Assembly (NCBI GenBank): GCA_025928435.1
Contig: JAICJM010000027.1
Coordinates: 1 to 29,548 of the forward strand
Direction: 5' to 3'
Origin: Thermoleophilia bacterium
GTDB taxonomy: Bacteria; Actinomycetota; Thermoleophilia; Gaiellales; JAICJC01
Length of the DNA stretch: 29,548 nt
How positions within the stretch are numbered: position 1 is the first letter of the stretch; every line of letters begins with the position of its first letter. Below are positions 1 to 5,956 of the stretch, piece after piece. Made by a program: the position numbers and the translations under genes. The notes under the pieces were generated by a model. The model made no database searches and was not told where the DNA came from. It was given only the letters and a program-made list of their open reading frames with translations.

Positions 1-590
1 CCCTCGACCGCGGCGATGACGCGGTAGCCGTCCCACTTCACCTCGTACACCCAGTCGCCGCCGGCGGGCAGCTCGGTCGCGGCCACCGCCAGCATCGGGC
101 GCAGCTCGGACGGGTCGCCGGCCAGGTCGCCCTCGTCCTTGCGCATCATGAGCCAGTTGCGCTCGTCCCCGTCGAGCCGGGCCGGGACGAGCGTCCACAG
201 GCCGTTCAGGCGCTCGCCTCGCAGGCGCACGGTGAGCCCGCCGTCGCGCTTCTGCTCGATCAGCTCGTAGTGGCCGCGGTCCCAGATCTCGACCGTCCCG
301 CCGCCGTACTCGCCCTTCGGGATCTCGCCCTCGAAGTTCGCGTAGTCGAGCGGGTGGTCCTCGACATGCACGGCCAGGTGGCGCTGGCCCTTGCGCAGCG
401 GGATGCCCTTGGGGACGGCCCAGCTCGCGAGCGCGCCGTCGCGCTCGATCCGGAAGTCGAAGTGCAGGCGGCGGGCGTCGTGGCGCTGGACGACGAAGAT
501 CGGCTCGTCGCTCTCGCCCGCGCCCGTGAACGGCTCCGGCGTCCTCGCCGGGTCGCGCTTGCGGCGGTAGGCGTCGAGGCGCTCGGGCAC
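1..590 (-). CDS. ligD: ATP-dependent DNA ligase LigD, N-terminal part (3'-phosphoesterase domain plus start of ligase domain)
   Basis: LigD repairs double-strand breaks with Ku by non-homologous end joining: the PE domain trims 3' ends and the ligase domain seals them. The visible 196 residues start at GTG 590 and run off the left edge. Residues about 30-145 form the PE domain, with RHDARRLHFDFR, a HVEDHPLDY segment and the GEYGGGTVEIWD signature. A linker leads to ligase motif I, EVKWDGYR, whose Lys (about residue 183) is the adenylated residue. The order PE then ligase matches PE-LIG-POL or PE-LIG proteins; whether a polymerase domain follows lies outside the window. Only 2 nt separate the start from the marR stop and no clear Shine-Dalgarno is visible, so translation is probably coupled. 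No ku gene is seen in the window. Confidence 0.93.
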   Translation of the reverse strand, partial: MPERLDAYRRKRDPARTPEPFTGAGESDEPIFVVQRHDARRLHFDFRIERDGALASWAVPKGIPLRKGQRHLAVHVEDHPLDYANFEGEIPKGEYGGGTVEIWDRGHYELIEQKRDGGLTVRLRGERLNGLWTLVPARLDGDERNWLMMRKDEGDLAGDPSELRPMLAVAATELPAGGDWVYEVKWDGYRVIAAVE

Positions 591-592
591 GC

Positions 593-1063
593 CTACGAGG
601 TGACCCCGGGGACGAGCCGCTCCCAGAAGGCGGCCAGCGCCCGCAGCTCGTCGGCGTCGAAGCGCTCCAGGAACCGCCGCCGCACGCCGGCCAGGTGCGT
701 GGCGCGGGCGGCGTCGAACGTCTCCCGGCCGCGCGCGGTGAGCACCGCGTACTGCCCGCGCGCGTCGTCCTCGCACGGCACCCGCTCGACCAGCCCGTCG
801 CGCTCCAGCCGGTCGACGAGCCGGGTGACCCCGCTGCGGGAGAGCAGGACGGAGTCGGCGATCTCGGACATCCGCATCCGCTCCTCCGGCGCGTCGGCCA
901 CCGTCAGGAGCACCTCGTAGGAGCTCAGCGGAAGGCCGTGCGCGGCGATCAGCTCGGCGTCCAGCTCGCGCTCGAGCGCCGCGTGCACGCGCAGGAACCC
1001 CCGCCACGAGGCCAGCTCGCTCTGGGTCAGCAGCACGGTGTCGGCAGCCGAGCTCTCCTGCAT
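593..1063 (-). CDS. MarR-family transcriptional regulator
   Basis: A 156-residue winged-helix repressor of MarR type. The core reads as helix, the wHTH segment MRMSEIADSVLLSRSGVTRL with its recognition helix, then the wing (RVPCEDDARGQYAVLT) and C-terminal dimer helices ending in FWERLVPGVTS. I chose ATG 1063, preceded by AGGGGGAG, over a GTG at 1111 that would overlap the operator-like sequence. It sits 37 nt after the esterase stop and 2 nt before ligD, so it probably shares a transcript with both. The ligand is unknown. MarR proteins usually repress their own operon and respond to phenolics or oxidants. Control of a ligD gene by a co-transcribed MarR protein is my inference. Confidence 0.9.
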   Translation of the reverse strand: MQESSAADTVLLTQSELASWRGFLRVHAALERELDAELIAAHGLPLSSYEVLLTVADAPEERMRMSEIADSVLLSRSGVTRLVDRLERDGLVERVPCEDDARGQYAVLTARGRETFDAARATHLAGVRRRFLERFDADELRALAAFWERLVPGVTS

Positions 1064-1083
1064 CGCTCCCCCTGCGACGGTAG

Positions 1084-1095
1084 TTGCATCGACAA
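1084..1095. promoter_or_regulatory. Possible MarR operator TTG-N6-CAA
   Basis: The sequence TTGCATCGACAA lies 21 nt upstream of the marR start, between esterase and marR. Its ends are inverted copies (TTG/CAA), an arrangement common in MarR sites. It is short and the inner bases are not symmetrical, so this is tentative. The yceI control region carries the same architecture (TTGACTACGCAA). Confidence 0.3.
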
Positions 1096-1100
1096 GGGTA

Positions 1101-1754
1101 TCAGCGGTCACCGAGCACGTCCTCGAGCCAGCCCCGTAGCTCGGACAGGTACTCGGGATCGATGCTGTGCGCCATCGGCGACTCGCGGTAGCGGACGTCG
1201 GCGCCGGCGCCCTCGAGCAGCGCCCGCGCCTGCCGGCCGAACTCGACGCCGATCACGGGATCGTGCGTGCCGTGGCCGATCGCGACTGGGAGGCCGGCCC
1301 GCTGATCGAGCCCGAGCTCGAACCCGGGGACGCTGGGGACGAACCCCGACAGGGCGATGATGCCGGCCGGCCGCGGCCGCTCCGCCGCCAGGCCGAGCGC
1401 GTAGGACATGACCGCCCCCTGCGAGAACCCCGCCAGGACGACCCGGTCGAGGCCGATCTCGTAGGCGGCTGTCGTCGCGTCGAGCCAGCCGGAGAAGGCG
1501 GCGAAGGTGGGCAGAAACGTGCCCGGGTCGGGCCGCCCGATCTCGTGCACCGCGTACCAGTGCGCCCCGCCCGGCGGCAGCCGCAGCGGCCCGCGCGGGA
1601 GCACCGCCACGAGGCGGCGGCCTGGATCGAGCATGTCGGCCAACGGCAGCAGGTCGTGCTCGTCGGCGCCGCGGCCGTGGGTCAGCACCAGCAGCCCGGC
1701 GGGCGCCGCCGCGGCGGGCCGCTCGATCGAGCGGATCTCAGGCGGCTCGCTCAG
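1101..1754 (-). CDS. Phospholipase/carboxylesterase-type alpha/beta hydrolase
   Basis: A serine esterase of the phospholipase/carboxylesterase (YpfH/EstB) family, expected to be cytoplasmic and to hydrolyse short acyl or thioester bonds. Counting from the proposed start, the triad is Ser111 in AGFSQGAV, Asp165 in HGTHDP and His196 in SPMAHSID; THGRGADE near residue 25 supplies the oxyanion region. The length of 217 residues fits the family. The start is unusual: the frame has no ATG, GTG or TTG before the core beta strand. The best candidate is CTG 1754, which overlaps the cupin stop as CTGA, the geometry normally seen with ATGA. The next alternative, a GTG in LLVLTHG, would remove the first strand. 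It is translationally coupled to the cupin gene. Confidence 0.87.
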   Translation of the reverse strand: MSEPPEIRSIERPAAAAPAGLLVLTHGRGADEHDLLPLADMLDPGRRLVAVLPRGPLRLPPGGAHWYAVHEIGRPDPGTFLPTFAAFSGWLDATTAAYEIGLDRVVLAGFSQGAVMSYALGLAAERPRPAGIIALSGFVPSVPGFELGLDQRAGLPVAIGHGTHDPVIGVEFGRQARALLEGAGADVRYRESPMAHSIDPEYLSELRGWLEDVLGDR

Positions 1755-2689
1755 TCCTCGCCGTCCCAGTAGTCGAGCTGCTCGATGCGACCCATCACCC
1801 CGACGCCGCCGAGCAGCACCTTGCCGGAGCGCGGGTAGTAACAGATGTCGTTCGGCTCCCTGGTGCCGTAGGCGAGGAACGTGAGGCCGTCCGGCCCGCC
1901 CCGGAAGGCGTGCGCGATCTTCGTGCCGGCCTCGCGGCTGACGATCGAGCCGGCGCGGACGGAGTGCTCCTCGTCGTCGCGCAGGACGAGCGTCCCGTCG
2001 CCGGCGAGGACGACGAAGATCTCCTCCTCGGCCGAGTGGCAGTGCGGCGGCGCCGCCAGCTTGCCGGGGTCGGCGACCACGTGCCGGAGGCCGGTCGTGA
2101 CCGAGCCGGCGGCGCGGCCGAGGTTGCGCCGCTCGCGGCAGACCGTGGCGCCGTCGCGGCGCTTTCCCGGGACGGCGTCGACGTGCACGATGCGGCCCGG
2201 CCGCGGCGAGGGGTCGGGCACCTCCGGCGCGCCCGCGCGGGCCTCGCCCTGCCACGGCGAGGGCTCGCCGCCCGAGCGCACCCAGCTCGGCCCGTGCCAC
2301 GAGAGGCCAGCCCGCGGCAGGTACGCGCCGCCGCCGCGGACGCGCTGACCGAAGACGAGCACGTCGAGGCCGTCCGGGCCGGCCTGGAGGGTGTGGGCCT
2401 CGCCCCGGGCGAGGTGCACGAGGCAGTCGCTCGGGCCGATCTCGTACGTCGCCGGGCCCGTGCCCTCGTCCTGCCACGCGAGGCCGCTCCCGGAGAGCAC
2501 CCAGAAGATCTCCTCCTCGGCGTGCTCGATGTGCGCGGGCGTCGACCACTTCCCCGGCGCGATCCGGATGCGCTGCAGGCCGACCGTGCGCGTGCCGGCG
2601 GCCGTCCCCAGGTCGTGCCACACCGCGTCGAGATGGCCGTCGGCCGCGTGGACGCCTTCGACCTCGTCCCAGTGCGCGATCCCGCTCAC
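1751..2689 (-). CDS. Two-domain cupin protein
   Basis: A 312-residue bicupin, probably a metal-dependent enzyme or sugar/small-molecule binding protein of unknown substrate. Cupin 1 contains PAHIEHAEEEIFWVLSG with a second motif GEAHTLQ. Cupin 2 contains PPHCHSAEEEIFVVLAG with a second motif KIAHAFRG. The second domain keeps the classical HxH plus Glu set. The first aligns as HxE followed by His, so its metal site may differ or be lost. The start is GTG 2689 (VSGIAHWDEV), 11 nt after the lipoprotein stop, with no evident Shine-Dalgarno. A longer upstream reading frame is compositional. The stop overlaps the esterase start by 4 nt, placing both in one operon. Confidence 0.88.
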   Translation of the reverse strand: MSGIAHWDEVEGVHAADGHLDAVWHDLGTAAGTRTVGLQRIRIAPGKWSTPAHIEHAEEEIFWVLSGSGLAWQDEGTGPATYEIGPSDCLVHLARGEAHTLQAGPDGLDVLVFGQRVRGGGAYLPRAGLSWHGPSWVRSGGEPSPWQGEARAGAPEVPDPSPRPGRIVHVDAVPGKRRDGATVCRERRNLGRAAGSVTTGLRHVVADPGKLAAPPHCHSAEEEIFVVLAGDGTLVLRDDEEHSVRAGSIVSREAGTKIAHAFRGGPDGLTFLAYGTREPNDICYYPRSGKVLLGGVGVMGRIEQLDYWDGED

Positions 2690-2700
2690 GCGGGAAGAGA

Positions 2701-3579
2701 CTAGTGGGTGGCGGCCATCGCCGCAGCGGGCAGCTCGGCCACCTGGCCGGCCGGCGGTGCCGTGACGTGGACGGGGACGCCGAAGTCGAAGATGTCGAGC
2801 CGGACGTCCATGTCCATCGTCGCGCCGGTGGCGGCGACGGGGATCGCCATGCGGTAGGCGATCCGGCGCACGAGCTTGTCCTGGCCGATCCAGACGTCCA
2901 TCGGCATCCTGTCCGTGCCGAGCATCTCGATCAGGCGTGCGTCCGACTTCTTGACAGCGGCCCGGACGGCGGCGGGCGCGTTCTGCGCCGCCTTGGCGAG
3001 GTCGATCACGGCCCGGTAGTGCACCGTCGGCACGCCTCGCACCGTCGCGCCGCCGAGGTTCTTCAGCGAGTCCGACTCGTTCTCGAGCGCCTGCAGCATC
3101 TCGGTCGGATCGTTGCTGCCCGTGCTCGTGAGCGCGTTCAGGTTGACGCCGTTCGCGCGCTCGAGCTTGGCCATGTCGAGCTTCATCCACTGCTTGCCGT
3201 GCAGCGCGGCTGTGAAGAGCGGCGAGCGCATGTAGATGACCGGCCACACCATGATCTCGCGCATCCGGATCGTGCCCGCGCCCGGGACGGCCATGTGCAG
3301 GCCGAGGTCGACGGAGCGGTCGCGGAATCCGACGACGCCCGTCGCGGTGGCGGTCAGCGGCGTCCCGCTCGGCGGCACGCTCATCCGCATGCGCATCGCG
3401 ATCCGGGCGCTCTTCGCGTGTGAAGTGCGCGTCGCGGAGGCGGCCAGCTCGACGCCGGGCTTCGGCGCCGTCGAGCCCGTCGAGGCGGGCGGCCCGGAGG
3501 TGTGGTTCACCTGCGCCTGCCCGCAGGCGGTGGCGCCGGCGAGGACGACGAGGACGGTGAGGAAGCGGAACGGCCGCAC
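2701..3579 (-). CDS. Secreted lipoprotein, LppX/LprG-like or LolA-like fold
   Basis: A 292-residue lipoprotein. The N-terminus (MRPFRFLTVLVVLAG, then ATAC) is a lipoprotein signal with Cys19 as the lipidated residue. A Ser/Thr/Pro-rich linker follows. The body alternates beta-rich segments such as SARIAMRMRMSV, TATGVVGF, PVIYMRSP, KQWMKLDMAKL, VPTVHYRAVIDL and MPMDVWIGQDKLVRRI, the pattern of LppX/LprAFG or LolA-type lipid-binding barrels. The role is unknown, perhaps lipid or glycolipid handling at the outer face of the membrane. The GTG start at 3579 is preceded by GAGAGG and by a TACAAC box 8 nt upstream. It is the first gene of the minus-strand cluster. Family assignment rests on overall pattern only. 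Confidence 0.8.
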   Translation of the reverse strand: MRPFRFLTVLVVLAGATACGQAQVNHTSGPPASTGSTAPKPGVELAASATRTSHAKSARIAMRMRMSVPPSGTPLTATATGVVGFRDRSVDLGLHMAVPGAGTIRMREIMVWPVIYMRSPLFTAALHGKQWMKLDMAKLERANGVNLNALTSTGSNDPTEMLQALENESDSLKNLGGATVRGVPTVHYRAVIDLAKAAQNAPAAVRAAVKKSDARLIEMLGTDRMPMDVWIGQDKLVRRIAYRMAIPVAATGATMDMDVRLDIFDFGVPVHVTAPPAGQVAELPAAAMAATH

Positions 3580-3587
3580 TACCTCTC

Positions 3588-3630
3588 GTTGTAGCGGTGA
3601 AGTGGTGGGAGGTCTAGGGCGGGCTAGGAT
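3588..3630. promoter_or_regulatory. Divergent -10 elements between lipoprotein and C45 hydrolase genes
   Basis: On the minus strand TACAAC (3593-3588) lies 8 nt before the lipoprotein GTG. On the plus strand TAGGAT (3625-3630) lies 8 nt before ATG 3639. Both fit TANNNT-type -10 boxes for short-leader or leaderless transcripts. No convincing -35 boxes are seen. Confidence 0.4.
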
Positions 3631-3638
3631 CGATGGGG

Positions 3639-4685
3639 ATGTCGGTCACATCGCAGGCGATCGTCGAGTGCCGGGGCGACGGCCGGGAGCGTGGCCGCGC
3701 GCACGGGGAGGCGCTGCGCGAGCGGATCGAAGGACTGCTCGAGCGGTGGGACGCCGACGTCGCCGCGCGGCTGGGCCGGCCGCCGCAGACGCTCGTCTCC
3801 GCCCTCGTCGAGACGACCGGCTTCGTCGCCGCGATCGAGCGCCACACGCCCGACCTGCTCGCGGAGGTGCGCGGCATCGCCGAGGGTGCCGGCGTCGCCT
3901 TCGACCGCGTGCTGGCCCTGAACCTGATGGACGAGGAGTGGTGGTTCACCGCCCCGGCCGAGCCGCGCGACGCGTGCACGCTGATCGCGGTCGGCCCTTC
4001 GGGAGGCCGGCCGAGCGTGCTGGCTCAGAACATGGATCTGCCCGAGCTCATGGACGGCGCGCAGGCGGTGGTGCGGTTCGAGGACGGGGCGGGCGACGGC
4101 GGGGCCGTCCTCACCGCCGCCGGCATGATCGGGCTCACGGGCGTGAGCTCCGCCGGCCTCGGCGTCTGCGTCAACACGCTCGCGATGCTGAACCACTCCC
4201 GCGACGGGCTCCCGGTCGCGTTCGTGATGCGAGGCGCGCTGGCGCAGGGCAGCGTGGCGGGCGCCGCCGACTTCCTCGCGCGGGCGCCGCACGCCTCGGG
4301 CCAGCACTACGCGCTGGCCGACTCAGCCGGCGTGGCGGGCTACGAGTGCTCGGCCGCGGGGGCGGTGCGCTCCGACGACGGCGGCGGGCGCTTCTGCCAC
4401 ACCAACCACCCGCTCGCGAGCGCCGACCTCGACCCGGCCGTCCCCGCCGAGGGCCGCGAGGACTCGCACGTGCGGTCGGCCGCGATCGAGTCTGTCGCCG
4501 ACGGCGTCACGACCGGCGCCGATTGCGAGCGGGTGCTCGCCGACCGTGAGGCGCCGCTGTGCGTGATCCCCGAGCCGGGCCGCCCGTGGATCACCTTCGG
4601 CTCGATCTGGGCGGAGCTGGGCGACGCACCGCGAGTGCGGATCGCGCCTGGGCCGCCCGACCGCACGGCCTGGGTGGACGTCTAG
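3639..4685 (+). CDS. C45-family Ntn hydrolase (acyl-CoA:6-APA acyltransferase-like)
   Basis: A 348-residue member of the C45 autoproteolytic peptidase family, related to penicillin acyltransferase (AAT) and acid ceramidase-like Ntn hydrolases. These precursors cleave before an internal Cys that then becomes the N-terminal nucleophile. The N-terminal part (ECRGDGRERGRAHGEAL; LLAEVRGIAEGAGV; ALNLMDEEWW) is typical of the pro-region. The likely nucleophile is Cys113 in PRDACTLIAV, followed by the conserved LAQNMDLP segment; GMIGLTGVSSAGLGVCVNTL and HTNHPL are further family features. ATG 3639 is preferred over 3633 because a TAGGAT box ends 8 nt before it. It is probably an amidase or acyltransferase of unknown substrate. 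It is monocistronic and convergent with the sigma gene. Confidence 0.85.
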   Translation: MSVTSQAIVECRGDGRERGRAHGEALRERIEGLLERWDADVAARLGRPPQTLVSALVETTGFVAAIERHTPDLLAEVRGIAEGAGVAFDRVLALNLMDEEWWFTAPAEPRDACTLIAVGPSGGRPSVLAQNMDLPELMDGAQAVVRFEDGAGDGGAVLTAAGMIGLTGVSSAGLGVCVNTLAMLNHSRDGLPVAFVMRGALAQGSVAGAADFLARAPHASGQHYALADSAGVAGYECSAAGAVRSDDGGGRFCHTNHPLASADLDPAVPAEGREDSHVRSAAIESVADGVTTGADCERVLADREAPLCVIPEPGRPWITFGSIWAELGDAPRVRIAPGPPDRTAWVDV

Positions 4686-4706
4686 CCAGCTGCTCGGGCT
4701 CCGTCC

Positions 4707-4727
4707 GGCCCACGAGCCCTGTGGGCC
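4707..4727. terminator. Hairpin between convergent genes
   Basis: GGCCCAC, a 7-nt loop (GAGCCCT) and GTGGGCC form a perfect 7-bp stem in the 111-nt gap between the C45 hydrolase and the first sigma gene. There is no U-tract, so it is at best a weak bidirectional terminator. Confidence 0.35.
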
Positions 4728-4796
4728 CGCCCGACCCCCCAGCCGCCGCACAATCCAACGCTGGCACGCACAACGCCGGTGGCTGGCGCAACCGCC

Positions 4797-5501
4797 CTAG
4801 CCCGGCTCGTCGCCCCACAGCTGCTCGAGCGCAGCCCGCAGCAGGCGGGAGACGTGCATCTGCGACATGCCGAGCCGCTCGGCGATCTCGGTCTGGGAAA
4901 GCTCGAGGCCGAAGCGGAGGGCGACGATCCGCTGCGAGCGCGGATCGAGCCCCTCCAGCCGGCGGCCGACGTCGAGGCGGCGCTCGACCTTCTCGATCGC
5001 GTCCTCCCAGCCGCCGTGGGCTTCGAGCAGGTCGTCCTCGCCCAGCGTGGGCGGCGCGAGCCCGTGCCGCGCGCGCAGGCCTGTGACCACCTGCTCCTCG
5101 TCGAGGCCGGCGCGCTCGGCGATGCGGTCGACGGTCGGCGACTCGCCGGACTCGGCGGTGAGCGCGGCCGCGGCGGTCTCGACCGCGGCCGCGAGGTCGC
5201 GGCCGGTGCGCGACACGTGCACCGCGGCGATCCCCCGCGCGAGCGCCCGCATCTCGCCGAGCGCGTAGCGGGTCGCGTACGGCTCGAACGCCGCGCCGCG
5301 GCCGGGGTCGAACCCGTCGACCGCTGCCAGCACGCCCACCATCCCCGCCTGCTCGAGATCCTGCTTCGGCACCCGCGCGCTTGCGAGCCGCGCCGCCAGG
5401 CGCCCCACCAGCGGGCCCATCCGACCCACGAGCTCGGCCTTCGCGGCCTCGTCCCCGCCCGCCGCCAGGACCGCCAGCCGTCCGGCCGGATCAACCGGCA
5501 C
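4797..5501 (-). CDS. Group 3 (SigB/SigF-like) RNA polymerase sigma factor, sigma 1
   Basis: A 234-residue alternative sigma factor. Region 2 begins near KAELVGRMGPLVGRLA and includes DLEQAGMVGVLAAVDGFDPG. Region 3 is around SPTVDRIAERAGLDEEQV. Region 4 is LDPRSQRIVALRFGLELSQT followed by a helix-turn-helix ending SQMHVSRLLR. Region 2.4 is divergent: where sigma 2 reads FRDRGWAVRVPRSLQDL this protein reads LARGIAAVHVSRTGRDL, so -10 recognition may be altered. The start is GTG 5501, inside the end of the anti-sigma-like gene (11-nt overlap), giving an rsbW-sigB type pair. The core of region 4.2 is nearly the same as in sigma 2, which suggests similar -35 preferences. Confidence 0.9.
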   Translation of the reverse strand: MPVDPAGRLAVLAAGGDEAAKAELVGRMGPLVGRLAARLASARVPKQDLEQAGMVGVLAAVDGFDPGRGAAFEPYATRYALGEMRALARGIAAVHVSRTGRDLAAAVETAAAALTAESGESPTVDRIAERAGLDEEQVVTGLRARHGLAPPTLGEDDLLEAHGGWEDAIEKVERRLDVGRRLEGLDPRSQRIVALRFGLELSQTEIAERLGMSQMHVSRLLRAALEQLWGDEPG

Positions 5502-5820
5502 GCATCACGACCCCCGCGCCGTCGCCGTCGATCTCGACGTCCGTCACGAGCCGGCGCAGCGTCTGTCCGCACTCGCGCAGACCGGCGGGCGCGATCGGCC
5601 GCACGGCGACCGTCAGCCGCCCCTCGTCCGGCGTCACCTCGATCAGGAGCGGGCGTCCGGCGCCGCGAACGGCCAGCTCGACAGCCATGACGAGCTCGTC
5701 CAGCACCGCGACGTCGAGGCCGGCGCGCGCGCCCAGCGCGAGCAGCACCGGCTCGGCCACCGCAGCGGCGGGCGCCTCGCCCAGCACGCGCAGGCTGACT
5801 CTGCCGTCGATCGCCGCCAC
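5491..5820 (-). CDS. Degenerate RsbW/HATPase-like putative anti-sigma factor
   Basis: A 109-residue protein in the position of rsbW, directly upstream of and overlapping the sigma 1 gene. Its layout (SLRVLGEAPAAAVAEPVLLA, then LDVAVLDELVMAVELAVRGA, then a strand LTVAVRPIAPAG and a final strand) resembles a GHKL ATPase anti-sigma fold. The N-box Asn and the glycine-rich G1 (DxGxG) and G2 (GLGVG) loops found in the neighbouring canonical kinase are missing. It probably cannot bind ATP or phosphorylate a STAS partner. It could still bind sigma, or act as a scaffold. GTG 5820 is chosen because a TAACCT box lies 8 nt upstream. Function is inferred from position and fold pattern only. Confidence 0.72.
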   Translation of the reverse strand: MAAIDGRVSLRVLGEAPAAAVAEPVLLALGARAGLDVAVLDELVMAVELAVRGAGRPLLIEVTPDEGRLTVAVRPIAPAGLRECGQTLRRLVTDVEIDGDGAGVVMRAG

Positions 5821-5828
5821 CGGGGCAG

Positions 5829-5834
5829 AGGTTA
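5829..5834 (-). promoter_or_regulatory. -10 box for the anti-sigma/sigma 1 operon
   Basis: TAACCT on the minus strand is followed by 8 nt and then the GTG start at 5820, consistent with a leaderless or very short leader mRNA. No good -35 is visible. Confidence 0.4.
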
Positions 5835-5862
5835 GCGCCTCGGCAGGGGGCGGGAAGGCCGA

Positions 5863-5891
5863 TTGACACCGATTCGGAGCGGCACTAGGGT
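5863..5891 (+). promoter_or_regulatory. Sigma-70 type promoter of the phosphatase operon
   Basis: A perfect -35 TTGACA (5863-5868), a 17-nt spacer and a -10 TAGGGT (5886-5891). This is the clearest housekeeping-type promoter in the window. Transcription should start near 5897-5899, upstream of the phosphatase GTG at 5953 and at the ATG of a 19-codon reading frame. Confidence 0.75.
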
Positions 5892-5896
5892 GGCGC

Positions 5897-5956
5897 ATGT
5901 CATCGGCGCTCAGAGGCGAGCTGTCCGTCCCCGCCGGTCGAGGCAGCGGGACGTGA
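5897..5956 (+). CDS. Possible 19-codon leaderless upstream ORF
   Basis: ATG 5897 lies 5 nt after the TAGGGT -10 box, at the expected transcription start. It opens a reading frame MSSALRGELSVPAGRGSGT that ends in TGA at 5954-5956. That stop overlaps the phosphatase start as GTGA. The layout suggests a leader peptide that couples ribosomes to the phosphatase start. It is too short for coding statistics and could be chance. Confidence 0.4.
   Translation: MSSALRGELSVPAGRGSGT

Noticed and set aside
1101..2621. A 506-codon frame containing both the esterase and a long upstream extension
   Set aside because: The upstream part is an Arg/Pro/Ala-rich shadow of the cupin gene in another frame; only the C-terminal 217 residues match a real family.
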